A program made the position numbers and the translations under genes. The notes beneath the pieces are model-generated. The model was given only the letters and a program-made list of their open reading frames with translations. It was not told where the DNA came from and did no database searches. DNA of 64,000 nucleotides from Pseudomonas poae (lineage in GTDB: Bacteria > Pseudomonadota > Gammaproteobacteria > Pseudomonadales > Pseudomonadaceae), in the NCBI RefSeq assembly GCF_001439785.1, contig NZ_JYLI01000014.1:96230-160229 (forward strand), written 5' to 3'. This document shows positions 36,128-43,935 of this stretch, piece by piece; the first letter of the stretch is position 1; each line of letters starts with the position of its first letter.

Positions 36128-36163
36128 AAAAAATGCCCGTCTCCTGCGAGACGGGCATTTTTT
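36128..36163. terminator. bidirectional intrinsic terminator (ppnP / MOSC gene)
   Basis: A perfect 16-bp stem (36128-36143 with 36148-36163), including six A on one side and six T on the other around ATGCCCGTCTC, has a 4-nt CTGC loop. It serves both converging genes; its right end overlaps the stop codon of the MOSC gene. Confidence 0.95.
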
Positions 36164-36968
36164 ATTCCAGCACCGTCACCGGCATCCCGACCGCCAACTC
36201 ACCGATGCCGTCGTTGACCAGGTTCTGGCCGAACATCGCACCGTTCTCGGTCTTGCGATAGGTTTCGAGCGTCGCGAAAGGCTCGCGGTCGGCGCTGCGC
36301 TCGCCGGTCTGCGGGTCGATGGTGGTAAGGATGCAGCGTGAGCAGGGCTTGACCACGCGAAATTCGATATCGCCGATGCGCAGGCGTTTCCAGCCATCCT
36401 CAGCGAAAGCTTCGGCACCTTCGATCACAAGGTTGGGACGAAAACGCAACATCGGCATGGGGCGCCCTATGCGCGCGGATAAATCGTCGAGCGACGCCTG
36501 GCCAATCAACAGCAGCGGGTAGCCGTCGGCAAAGCCCACTTGATCGCTGTCCTTGCCAAAGCCTGCGTCGGTGGCACGCGCACGCTCCAGCGGCATGTGC
36601 ACCAGGCGCGTTGGCTTGCCGATGAAGTCGCTGACCCAGCGCGCGGCGGCTTCCCCCGCATCCGGCACGCGCAGAGTGTCGCGCCAGATTGTGATGCCGC
36701 GCAGTTCGGCCGCGCTGTCGGGCAACGCCACGTCTAGCGTGGCGTAACCCGGCGAGCTCAGCGTGAGGCCGCCAGCAGGGTTGTACAGCGCCGACAGCTG
36801 GCTCATTTTCGCCACTGCCCGCTGTGTGAGAAATCGCCCGCTGGCTTCGTCCACCAGCATCCAGCGTCGATCCCCTTGCAGCCCGAGTTTATCCAGGCCG
36901 ATGTGCTGCAAGGTGTCGGCCTTGCCGGACTTCAAGGGGTAACGGTACAACGCGCTGAGACGAAGCAT
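36162..36968 (-). CDS. MOSC-domain protein (YcbX/mARC-like)
   Basis: The 268-aa protein has an N-terminal MOSC_N beta-barrel domain (LYRYPLKSGKADTLQ, about 7-110) and a C-terminal MOSC domain with the molybdenum-cofactor-binding cysteine in VVKPCSRCILTTIDP, about residue 210. YcbX-type proteins carry a Moco and reduce N-hydroxylated compounds, for example base analogues, with an electron-donor partner. The length is shorter than E. coli YcbX (369 aa), because no C-terminal ferredoxin domain is present. It is monocistronic. Confidence 0.85.
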   Translation of the reverse strand: MLRLSALYRYPLKSGKADTLQHIGLDKLGLQGDRRWMLVDEASGRFLTQRAVAKMSQLSALYNPAGGLTLSSPGYATLDVALPDSAAELRGITIWRDTLRVPDAGEAAARWVSDFIGKPTRLVHMPLERARATDAGFGKDSDQVGFADGYPLLLIGQASLDDLSARIGRPMPMLRFRPNLVIEGAEAFAEDGWKRLRIGDIEFRVVKPCSRCILTTIDPQTGERSADREPFATLETYRKTENGAMFGQNLVNDGIGELAVGMPVTVLE

Positions 36969-37007
36969 GGGCCTGCTTTCCTGAGGGGCAAAGCCGTCAC
37001 CCTAAGG

Positions 37008-37943
37008 TCAAGCCGACGCTTCGTCCAGCATCAGACGTTGACGTACTACATCCACCAGCTTGTCGGGCTGGAATTTGGAGAGGAAGTTGTCGCAGCCGAC
37101 CTTCTTCACCATGGAGTCGTTGAAGCTGCCCGACAACGAGGTGTGCAGCACCACATACAGCTGCCGCAGGCGCGGATCGTTGCGGATCTCGGTGGTGAGG
37201 CGGTAGCCATCCATCTCGGGCATTTCGGCGTCGGTGAAGATCATCAGCAGTTTGTCGGTCATCACCTGGCCGCTGTCGGCCCAGCCCTTGAGCATGTTGA
37301 GCGCCTTGAGGCCATCGCTGGCTATGTGCATTTTCATGCCGAGCTGACCCAGGGTGTCGCGCAATTGCGAAAGGGCGACATTGGAGTCGTCCACCAGCAG
37401 CACTTCGCGGCCACGGGCGCGCTCGAGCACCGGGTCTTCGAGTTTTTCGCGGGAGACCTTGGCGTTGTACGGCACGATTTCGGCCAGCACTTTTTCCACG
37501 TCGATGATTTCCACCAACTGGTCATCGACCTTGCTGATGGCGGTGAGGTAGTGCTGACGCCCGGCGCTGGTCGGCGGCGGCAGGATGGCTTCCCAGTTCA
37601 TGTTGACGATGCGGTCGACGCCGCCCACCAGGAATGCCTGCACCGAGCGGTTGTACTCGGTGACGATGATGGTGCTGTTCGGACCCGGTACCAGCGGGCG
37701 CATGCCGATCGCCTGGGACAGGTCGATGACCGGCAGGGTCTGGCCACGCAGGTTGACCACGCCGCACACGAACGGGTGACGCTGGGGCATCAGGGTCAGC
37801 TTGGGCAGTTGCAGCACTTCCTGCACCTTGAACACGTTGATCGCGAACAGTTGCCGCCCGGCCAGGCGAAACATGAGGATCTCCAGGCGGTTCTCACCCA
37901 CCAGTTGCGTGCGTTGATCTACCGTGTCGAGAATGCCGGCCAT
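37008..37943 (-). CDS. cheV: chemotaxis coupling protein CheV
   Basis: This 311-aa protein fuses an N-terminal CheW-like domain (about 15-165, with VVNLRGQTLPVIDLS) to a C-terminal receiver domain (about 180-305). In the receiver domain the acidic pair is LLVDDSN, the phospho-acceptor Asp is in MIFTDAEMPEMDG and the Lys is in FLSKFQPDK. CheV couples receptors to CheA and helps adaptation through phosphorylation. A strong FliA (sigma-28) promoter lies 49 bp upstream, tying it to late flagellar gene expression although it is about 4 kb from the main cluster. Confidence 0.95.
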   Translation of the reverse strand: MAGILDTVDQRTQLVGENRLEILMFRLAGRQLFAINVFKVQEVLQLPKLTLMPQRHPFVCGVVNLRGQTLPVIDLSQAIGMRPLVPGPNSTIIVTEYNRSVQAFLVGGVDRIVNMNWEAILPPPTSAGRQHYLTAISKVDDQLVEIIDVEKVLAEIVPYNAKVSREKLEDPVLERARGREVLLVDDSNVALSQLRDTLGQLGMKMHIASDGLKALNMLKGWADSGQVMTDKLLMIFTDAEMPEMDGYRLTTEIRNDPRLRQLYVVLHTSLSGSFNDSMVKKVGCDNFLSKFQPDKLVDVVRQRLMLDEASA

Positions 37944-37991
37944 TGAAAGCTCCTGGTGCGCTGAGGGATTGTGCTGTTCGCTTAAGGTTGT

Positions 37992-38018
37992 TTATCGGCG
38001 GCGGGCGCCAGACCTTGA
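37992..38018 (-). promoter_or_regulatory. FliA (sigma-28) promoter of cheV
   Basis: On the minus strand TCAAG, 14 bp, GCCGATAA: the -10 is a perfect match to the sigma-28 consensus and the spacing fits TAAAGTTT-N11-GCCGATAA. The -10 ends 49 bp upstream of the cheV ATG. Confidence 0.85.
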
Positions 38019-38483
38019 CCCCTGTAAAATGCCATTTAAACGCGTTGATGTCACACTGATATCATGCTTTACTTCGTTGGTGCTTCCATACGGCATTGCC
38101 ATGACGCCACGCGACCTTCAAAACGACGCAGGGTTCCGTCGTGTAAGGGGTTCCCCTAGGCGCAATCAGGCCCAACCTGATATTCGCAATATCTAATAGC
38201 CATTAATGTGACGCCATTCTCATTGCACGAATGGAGTCAGGCTTTTGCTTGCCATCGCCAGCCCTCGGCCTAAAGGCCTTCAAGACGTAAACCTGACGGC
38301 AACCGAAGCGGTGCGAATGAACCCGGCTGCACGTGTCACACGGGTCAGCCAGACGCTTTTAAATAAACTTCCTACTAAAATATCGGAAGCTGCCTACAGA
38401 TCTCAGTCATATTTCAGCGCTAGTTTTAAGCCATTCACCCAGTGCGGCATCTCACCACCCGACCTTACGTTGTGGAGACTTGC
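38019..38483. other. intergenic region, no gene recognised
   Basis: About 465 bp between the cheV promoter and the HPt-like gene. It is AT-richer than its surroundings and holds AT-rich stretches (for example TTTAAATAAACTTCC near 38360) that could be the promoter of the downstream gene. I see no convincing ORF, tRNA, REP or terminator. An 80-codon frame at 38245-38487 has no family features. Confidence 0.5.
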
Positions 38484-38933
38484 ATGATGAACGACGCTAA
38501 CGAATGGCAAGTTGCACTTTCCCGATTTCAGCAGGAGTCCGAAAAACTGCTGGCCAAGTCGGAAGAGTGCCTGAGCCACCTGCAGATGATTCGCAACGAC
38601 AGTGACGCCATCGACTGCATGCAGAGCAGCCTCAGCACGCTGGCGGAAAAGGCCGACAGCCTGGCCCTGCAGGGGATCGGTGAGTTTTCGCGGCACATCC
38701 AGCACCTCATCGCCAATGCCGAAAACCCCTTGCAACTGCACGATCAGGCGCTGGCAGCCCTGCACGACTGTCTGACCTTACTGGCCTGGCAACTTGAGCT
38801 GATAGATGCCCGTACCGGCCGACTGCAATTGGACGAAACTGAACAAACCACGCTGATCGCGACGGCCTCTCTGCAGATTCCGCAGAAGAACTTCAGCTAT
38901 AAACCCCAGCAACGTTTGCACCACAGCGCCTGA
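38484..38933 (+). CDS. small helical protein resembling an HPt domain without the histidine
   Basis: This 149-aa, all-helical, acidic protein starts at ATG 38484, with GGAG 6 bp upstream. Residues about 50-85 (MQSSLSTLAEKADSLALQGI, then GEFSRHIQHL) follow the spacing of the HPt-domain active-site helix (xxHTLKGxAxxLGLxxL..xxHxLE). However, serine stands where the phospho-accepting histidine and its neighbours would be. Further helices (LHDQALAALHDCLTLLAWQLELID) complete a four-helix pattern. It is 263 bp upstream of a NarX-type kinase and its regulator on the same strand, and downstream of cheV. It may be a non-phosphorylatable regulator or simply an unrelated helical bundle. The gene is real by RBS, length and codon use; the function is unassigned. 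Confidence 0.7.
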   Translation: MMNDANEWQVALSRFQQESEKLLAKSEECLSHLQMIRNDSDAIDCMQSSLSTLAEKADSLALQGIGEFSRHIQHLIANAENPLQLHDQALAALHDCLTLLAWQLELIDARTGRLQLDETEQTTLIATASLQIPQKNFSYKPQQRLHHSA

Positions 38934-39196
38934 GTTGCAGGCGGGCATATATTCGTTAACGACGCGAATCGTCGCCGTTTGAACTTTACTTGCCGGCAAA
39001 AATATCGATTGGTTGTAAACCGCCCTGCCAATACATACGCGACGGGATACCGCACCGTCCCTTTTCTGACTGCCAAAACTGCCGCCCGGGCCATTGGCCT
39101 GAACGGGCCGGGCGACGTCATGCGCCTGGCGACCAACGGTAATAGTGGTGGTACTATGCGCCGCTCGAAGACTCAACTTCATTGGCTCCATCTGCT

Positions 39197-40090
39197 ATGT
39201 ACGCCAGCCTCAAGTCACTCATCACAAGGTCTGTTTCGCGCAGCAATGCGCGCCGCATGGTTCTTGTCCTGTGCCTTGGCTCGCTGTTGCTGAGTCTGTG
39301 GGCGTACGCCCGCTCCAACCCGCTGCCGCTGGCGGTGCTGCTGCTCAACCTGGCGATGTTGCTGGTGGTCGGCCTGCAACAGTGGAAATCACGCACAGCC
39401 ATCAGGTTCCAGCCTCAGGAGCTGGCCGAGCGCCTGCTGCAGGTGCAGGAAAACGAACGCCACCGCCTCAGCCGCGAACTGCACGACGATATCGGCCAAC
39501 TGCTCACCGCCGCCAAGCTGCAAAGCGAATGGCTGCAGCGCCGCCTGCCGGACGACCTGCAGGGTCACTGCACGGTGCTGTGCAACACCCTGACTGAAAC
39601 CTTGGCCAAGGTGCGCGACGTGTCCGCCATTCTCAACCCGCGTCAATTGTCCAGCCTGGGCCTGGAAGCCAGCCTGCGCGCGCATCTGCTCAAGACACTG
39701 GCGAACACCCCGGTGCACTGGAGCCTGGAATGCCAGCAGCGGCTGACCGGTATCCCGGAAGAAATGGCCGTGGCGGCCTTTCGCATTACCCAGGAAGCGG
39801 TCACCAACATGCTGCGCCACGCCCAGGCGCACAATCTGCTGGTGCGCCTGCAACGCCTGCCCGAAGGCCTGTCGCTGGTGATCCACGACGACGGCCAGGG
39901 CTTCTCCCCCGCCAGCAACCCCGCGCTTGAAGGCCAACGCGGCATGGCCGGGATGTGCGAGCGGGTCGACCAGCTGGGGGGCACCCTGGTGGTGAGCAGC
40001 CAGCCCGGCAAAGGCACTTGCATCGACGCACTATTCCCCTGGGCACCGCGCGCCCTCGAGCGCGCCAATCGTACGAAGGTTATCGAGTGA
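39197..40090 (+). CDS. NarX/DegS-type sensor histidine kinase
   Basis: The 297-aa kinase has two close N-terminal membrane segments (about 18-33 and 40-55, with almost no periplasmic loop between them) and no PAS or HAMP domain that I can see. A HisKA_3 dimerisation domain follows, with the phospho-acceptor in ENERHRLSRELHDDIGQLL (about 100). The HATPase_c domain shows QEAVTNMLRHAQA, DDGQGF and GQRGMAGMCERV. The signal is probably membrane-embedded or cytoplasmic. The ATG at 39197 lacks a strong RBS; a TTG 15 bases earlier is possible. Its TGA overlaps the GTG of the response regulator (GTGA). Confidence 0.85.
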   Translation: MYASLKSLITRSVSRSNARRMVLVLCLGSLLLSLWAYARSNPLPLAVLLLNLAMLLVVGLQQWKSRTAIRFQPQELAERLLQVQENERHRLSRELHDDIGQLLTAAKLQSEWLQRRLPDDLQGHCTVLCNTLTETLAKVRDVSAILNPRQLSSLGLEASLRAHLLKTLANTPVHWSLECQQRLTGIPEEMAVAAFRITQEAVTNMLRHAQAHNLLVRLQRLPEGLSLVIHDDGQGFSPASNPALEGQRGMAGMCERVDQLGGTLVVSSQPGKGTCIDALFPWAPRALERANRTKVIE

Positions 40091-40746
40091 CCTGCAGTGT
40101 GCTCCTGGTGGACGACCACGCGCTGATCAGAGCCGGCGTGCGCGCAATGATCATGGATATTCCCGACTACGCTGTGATCGGCGAAGCCAGCGATGGCGCG
40201 CAGTTGCTTGAACGATTCGGCGCCCTGCAACCGGACATCGTGCTGCTGGACCTGTCGATGAAACACACCGGCGGCCTCGATGCCTTGCAGCAACTCAAAG
40301 GTGCGTATCCCAGGAGCAAGGTGTTGATTCTGTCGATGCACACCGACCCGGAGATGATCATGCGCGCCCTGGAGTGCGGCGCCCATGGCTATCTACTCAA
40401 GGACACCACCGCCACCGAACTGGAACACGCCTTGCGCGCACTGCGCAACAACGAGCGCTACCTGAGCCCGGCCATCGCCCACACCGTGATCAACCAGGCA
40501 CTGGTGCGCAGCCAGGGCACAACTTGCGCTGCCGTGCCGAGCCACACGCTCACCGCGCGGCAACTGGAAATCCTGCGCCTGATCGTGCGCGGCAAGTCCA
40601 CCCGCGAAATAGCCCAGGGCCTGGGCCTGAGCATCAAAACCATCGAAGCGCATCGCTCGCAGATCATGAAGCGGCTGCAGATCTTCGACGTGGCGGGGTT
40701 GGTGTTATTCGCCGTGCGCGAGCAGATTATCAGCCTGGACGACTAG
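40087..40746 (+). CDS. NarL/FixJ-family (LuxR-type HTH) response regulator
   Basis: The 219-aa regulator has a receiver domain (VDDH at the start, phospho-acceptor Asp in DIVLLDLSM about residue 56, Lys in YLLKD about 106). A C-terminal LuxR-type helix-turn-helix follows (LTARQLEILRLIVRGKSTRE, then IAQGLGLSIKTIEAHRSQIM). Start is GTG 40087, overlapping the kinase stop, so the two are translationally coupled cognate partners. Its 3' end overlaps the convergent lipid-kinase gene by 42 bp, leaving no room for a terminator outside coding DNA. Target genes are unknown. Confidence 0.9.
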   Translation: MTCSVLLVDDHALIRAGVRAMIMDIPDYAVIGEASDGAQLLERFGALQPDIVLLDLSMKHTGGLDALQQLKGAYPRSKVLILSMHTDPEMIMRALECGAHGYLLKDTTATELEHALRALRNNERYLSPAIAHTVINQALVRSQGTTCAAVPSHTLTARQLEILRLIVRGKSTREIAQGLGLSIKTIEAHRSQIMKRLQIFDVAGLVLFAVREQIISLDD

Positions 40747-41625
40747 CGGCGAACCCTCGGGCAGGTGCACGCGCAGGGCCTTGGGCAGGGCCTCGAAACG
40801 CAGGTCATCACCGTTGAGCGGCTCACCGTCGAGGTTGATGTAAAGCTCCCTTGCCTGCCTGATCTGCACCCACGGCAGGCGCGCCCGCACAAACATCGCG
40901 TCCAGGCCCCAGCCATTGTTCATCAGCTCGCGCAGTGTGCCGACCACTTCCTGGGGCGCCGGGAGGATACTCACGTCGAGCAGGCCGTCATCGGCCATCG
41001 CTTCAGGGCACAGCTCATGCCCACCACCCGCCTGCCGACCGTTGCCAATCCCCAGCGCCAGCAGCTCGCCCTGCCAGTGAAAATCCGGCCCGTCCAGCTC
41101 GGCATAGGCAGCCTTCAACTCGCTGAAGCGCGTGAGACCGGTAAACAGGTAGGCGGCGCCACCGAGGACTTTTTTGAGGTCTTCAGAAGTGTTGGCGGTG
41201 ACCTGGCTGCCGAAGCCACCGGTGGCCATATTGAGGAAGATCTGCCCGCCCACCTGGCCCAAGTCAATCGCCCTGGCCGGCGTATCCAGCAGTGCCAGCG
41301 CCTGGGCCGGCTCCTGGGGCACACCGGCGGCCTTGGCGAAGTCATTGGCGGTGCCCAAGGGCATCAGCACCAGGCTGGCATCAGCCTTGGACTGGGCCAT
41401 GGCTTCGGCCACATCACGCAAGGTGCCATCGCCGCCACCGGCGATGATATGGGTGTAGCCGTTGCCCAGCGCTTCATCGACCAGGCGCCGCGCATCCCCA
41501 CCCTCCCATGTCACCCGAACCGCCAGCTCCCAGCCCAGCTCGCGCCTGGCGTTCACGGCGCTGCGCACGTCCTCGTTGAGGGCTTGCTTGCCGTGGAGGA
41601 TCAACAGGGCTTTGGGGGTGGTCAT
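40705..41625 (-). CDS. yegS: YegS-like lipid kinase
   Basis: The 306-aa diacylglycerol-kinase-catalytic-domain protein shows the nucleotide-binding GGGDGTLRDVAEA (about residue 63), PLGTANDFAKAAG and a C-terminal domain with MADDGLLDVSILP. Family members phosphorylate phosphatidylglycerol or related lipids in vitro. The start at ATG 41625 gives the standard N-terminus MTTPKALLILHGK. The gene overlaps the convergent response-regulator gene by 42 bp at its 3' end. Confidence 0.92.
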   Translation of the reverse strand: MTTPKALLILHGKQALNEDVRSAVNARRELGWELAVRVTWEGGDARRLVDEALGNGYTHIIAGGGDGTLRDVAEAMAQSKADASLVLMPLGTANDFAKAAGVPQEPAQALALLDTPARAIDLGQVGGQIFLNMATGGFGSQVTANTSEDLKKVLGGAAYLFTGLTRFSELKAAYAELDGPDFHWQGELLALGIGNGRQAGGGHELCPEAMADDGLLDVSILPAPQEVVGTLRELMNNGWGLDAMFVRARLPWVQIRQARELYINLDGEPLNGDDLRFEALPKALRVHLPEGSPLVVQADNLLAHGE

Positions 41626-41845
41626 GGGTGGGTTACTCCGGGAGTTGAAGGTGCATGAGCAATGTGACCTTTGCCGAGGGGGATTGGTTTACCGGGGTTG
41701 GCGCGATTTTTTGATGATGGCGACTTTGGGTGAGGCTAGGCATGCACTCACTCCGACCCGCGTGTTTAACGCGGCGCTCCAGATCAAAAGCAACATCGCG
41801 GCAGCCTTTGCGTCGACCGGTATGGGGGTGTGAACCCGATCAAAT

Positions 41846-41930
41846 GTGGGAGCTGGCTTGCCTGCGAAGGCATCGACCGGGTGTTCCTGATGAATTGAGG
41901 TGCCTGCATCGCAGGCAAGCCAGCTCCCAC
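41846..41930. repeat. REPIN: two inverted REP units
   Basis: Perfect 22-bp arms (41846-41867 and 41909-41930, starting GTGGGAGCTGGCTTGC) flank 41 bp. It is the same REP subtype as at 5116-5202. It is part of the 562-bp gene-free space between yegS and the DUF2802 gene (41626-42187), which is otherwise occupied by the two repeat blocks that follow. Confidence 0.9.
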
Positions 41931-41955
41931 AGAGAAGCGGATTGGGGACAGATCA

Positions 41956-42020
41956 TGCTTTTGCCCTGCTTTTGATCTGCTTTGCTTTGGCTTTTGATCT
42001 TGCTTTTGATATTGATCTCA
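41956..42020. repeat. imperfect GCTTTTGATCT tandem repeats
   Basis: GCTTTTG and TTTTGATCT-like units recur four to five times with variable short inserts, giving a strongly T-rich plus strand. It resembles low-complexity stretches seen beside REP sequences in P. fluorescens genomes. No coding capacity is seen. Confidence 0.6.
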
Positions 42021-42165
42021 GGCGCCCCGTCAACCACGCTGGCCGAACGCAGGCTTGAATCCGAGGGTAACCCGGCGTCCTGCCGGGTTACCCTCGGATT
42101 CAAGCCTGCGTGCGGGCACACCGAGCCTGAGCGAGGTGCCGAGTGGTGGGCCCCCTCCCACAAAA
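42021..42165. repeat. dispersed repeat module with perfect 28-bp palindrome
   Basis: The core is a perfect 28-bp inverted repeat (42049-42076 with 42082-42109, 5-bp loop GTCCT) containing GGGTAACCCGGC. The left flank (42021-42090) recurs in inverse orientation at 63801-63873. The right flank (42111-42151) recurs inverted at 10881-10921, and the end (CCCCCTCCCAC) looks like half a REP. The three sites share different parts of the same module. It could fold into a strong cruciform or RNA hairpin. Confidence 0.8.
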
Positions 42166-42187
42166 GCCAAGCGCTCCAACCGCACAC

Positions 42188-42580
42188 CTAGCTCTTGTGC
42201 AACTTGCTCATCAACTGCGCCTCAGCCTGGGTCAGCCCGCACGACTGCGTCAGCTCATCCACCGTCGCCCCCATGCCGACCAACCTCGCCGCCTGGGCAA
42301 ACGACAGATTCGCCGGATCACGCTGCTCAAGCTGCTCCAGCTTGTCCGGGATCGGCGCCAGAATCGCGCGCAGTTCATGCACCTCATCCCCCACCTTCAC
42401 CGCACTCTGCTGGTAGTGATCCACCCGCCGGACCAGATCGAGAATGCGCCGCTCACGCAGCGTATCCCGCTCGGCCTGTTGCAGGGCCAACTCCCGTTGC
42501 TGGCGCATGTAACGCAGCACGAACGCCACCGTCCCGGCCCACAGCAGGGCCAGGACAATCACCAAGGCTTCAAAGAACAA
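42188..42580 (-). CDS. membrane-anchored DUF2802 protein
   Basis: This 130-aa protein has one N-terminal membrane helix (FFEALVIVLALLWAGTVAFVL), a coiled-coil-like charged stretch (about 25-70) and a C-terminal helical module (FAQAARLVGMGATVDELTQS, then CGLTQAEAQLMSKLH) that looks like a small helix-turn-helix. It is the last gene of the chemotaxis block. It starts at TTG 42580, one base after the cheW stop, with GGAG upstream, so translation is likely coupled. The same gene follows cheW in P. aeruginosa (PA1465). Its role in chemotaxis is unknown. Confidence 0.75.
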   Translation of the reverse strand: MFFEALVIVLALLWAGTVAFVLRYMRQQRELALQQAERDTLRERRILDLVRRVDHYQQSAVKVGDEVHELRAILAPIPDKLEQLEQRDPANLSFAQAARLVGMGATVDELTQSCGLTQAEAQLMSKLHKS

Positions 42581-42581
42581 A

Positions 42582-43064
42582 TCAGATGTTCTCCAGATCC
42601 GACCACTCTTCCTCGCTCATCATCTTGTCCAGCTCAACCAGAATCAGCAGTTCGCCGTTCTTGTTGCACACGCCCTGGATGAATTTGGCGGATTCTTCGT
42701 TACCCACGTTCGGCGCGGTTTCCACTTCCGATTGGCGCAGATAGACCACTTCGGCCACGCTGTCGACCATGATCCCGACCACTTGCTTGTCGGCTTCGAT
42801 GATGACGATACGCGTGTTGTCGTTGACCTCGGTCGGCACCAGGCCAAAGCGCTGGCGGGTGTCGATCACGGTCACCACGTTGCCGCGCAGGTTGATGATA
42901 CCCAGCACGTAGCTGGGCGCACCCGGGACCGGCGCGATCTCGGTGTAACGCAGGACTTCCTGCACGCGCATCACGTTGATGCCGTAGGACTCGTTGTCCA
43001 GTTTGAAGGTAACCCATTGCAGGATCGGATCATCCAAACCTTGTGCGGACGCTGACTTGTTCAT
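42582..43064 (-). CDS. cheW: chemotaxis adaptor CheW
   Basis: The 160-aa SH3-like coupling protein links chemoreceptors to CheA. The family core is clear: LQWVTFKLDNESYGINVMRV, PGAPSYVLGIINLRGNVVTVID and EVNDNTRIVIIEA. The start is the ATG at 43064 (MNKSASAQGL); ten more in-frame residues upstream look non-coding. It sits between the ParP-like gene (80 bp upstream) and the DUF2802 gene. Confidence 0.96.
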   Translation of the reverse strand: MNKSASAQGLDDPILQWVTFKLDNESYGINVMRVQEVLRYTEIAPVPGAPSYVLGIINLRGNVVTVIDTRQRFGLVPTEVNDNTRIVIIEADKQVVGIMVDSVAEVVYLRQSEVETAPNVGNEESAKFIQGVCNKNGELLILVELDKMMSEEEWSDLENI

Positions 43065-43143
43065 TTCTCTGACCCCTTCAAATACCGTAGACACGGCGTG
43101 TGTACTTGCCTGACCGCACTTGCGCGCAGCCCTTATTGTTCAC

Positions 43144-43935
43144 TCAACTGCGTTTGACCTGCGCCATCGTCTTGACTGCACCGCTGGCGATCAACTCGGC
43201 CAGTTCGGCGACATCAAGCAACGCGCACATGTGTTCGATCACGGTGCCCGCCAGCCACGGCCGTTGGCCACGGTGACTGCGCCATTTGATTTCGTTCGGG
43301 TCCAGGCGCAACGAACGGCTGACTTGATGCACCGCCAGCCCCCACTCGTAGCCCTGCACCGAGATCACGTATTGCAAGCCCTGGCGGAAGTCGTCGCGAT
43401 AGCGATCGGGCATCACCCAGCGCGCGGTGTCGAGCACCTTGAGGTTGCCGGCCTGGCTGGGCAGGATGCCGAGGAACCACTCTGGTTGCCCGAACAGCGG
43501 CGTCAACTCCTGGCCTTCGAGCGAATAGATCGAACCCAGGCATACCAGCGGCACCGCCAAGGTGAGGCCGGCGACATCGAACAGCAGGCACTCGAACGGC
43601 TCGGCGGCCCAGGCCGGACGTTCATCGCCACGCACCGGCGGCGGCGTGATGCTCGGTGGCATGTGCACTTCGACCACGGGCTCGACCACTGCCGGCGCAA
43701 CCACCACCGGCAGCGGAACAATCGGCACCACCACCTGCGCATCGCGCGCCTGTTCTTCCAGTACCGCCAGCTGGAACTCGTCCAACGGGGCTTGCGCCGC
43801 CTGGGCCGGTTCGAGCACGAGGATCGGCTCCGGCAATTCTTCGGCGGTCGCTTCCTGCAGCAAGGCATCCAGATAGGATTCGAGTGCCAGCTGCGGCCGG
43901 GTCTTGAGCTTGAAGTCGACAGGTCGGTTCATCAT
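43144..43935 (-). CDS. parP: ParP-like CheW-domain protein
   Basis: This 263-aa protein has a Pro/Val-rich N-terminal half (to about residue 105) and a C-terminal CheW-like domain (about 110-263, with ECLLFDVAGLTLAVPL and IPSQAGNLK-like LPSQAGNLKVLD). In Vibrio, ParP links polar ParC to CheA and stabilises chemotaxis arrays at the pole. The homologous position in P. aeruginosa is PA1463. Its ATG overlaps the parC-like stop (ATGA), which supports the pairing. The N-terminal linker probably provides the ParC contact. Confidence 0.85.
   Translation of the reverse strand: MMNRPVDFKLKTRPQLALESYLDALLQEATAEELPEPILVLEPAQAAQAPLDEFQLAVLEEQARDAQVVVPIVPLPVVVAPAVVEPVVEVHMPPSITPPPVRGDERPAWAAEPFECLLFDVAGLTLAVPLVCLGSIYSLEGQELTPLFGQPEWFLGILPSQAGNLKVLDTARWVMPDRYRDDFRQGLQYVISVQGYEWGLAVHQVSRSLRLDPNEIKWRSHRGQRPWLAGTVIEHMCALLDVAELAELIASGAVKTMAQVKRS

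Noticed and set aside
38245..38487. 80-codon open frame before the HPt-like gene
   Set aside because: No RBS, no recognisable features, and it ends inside the better-supported gene start.
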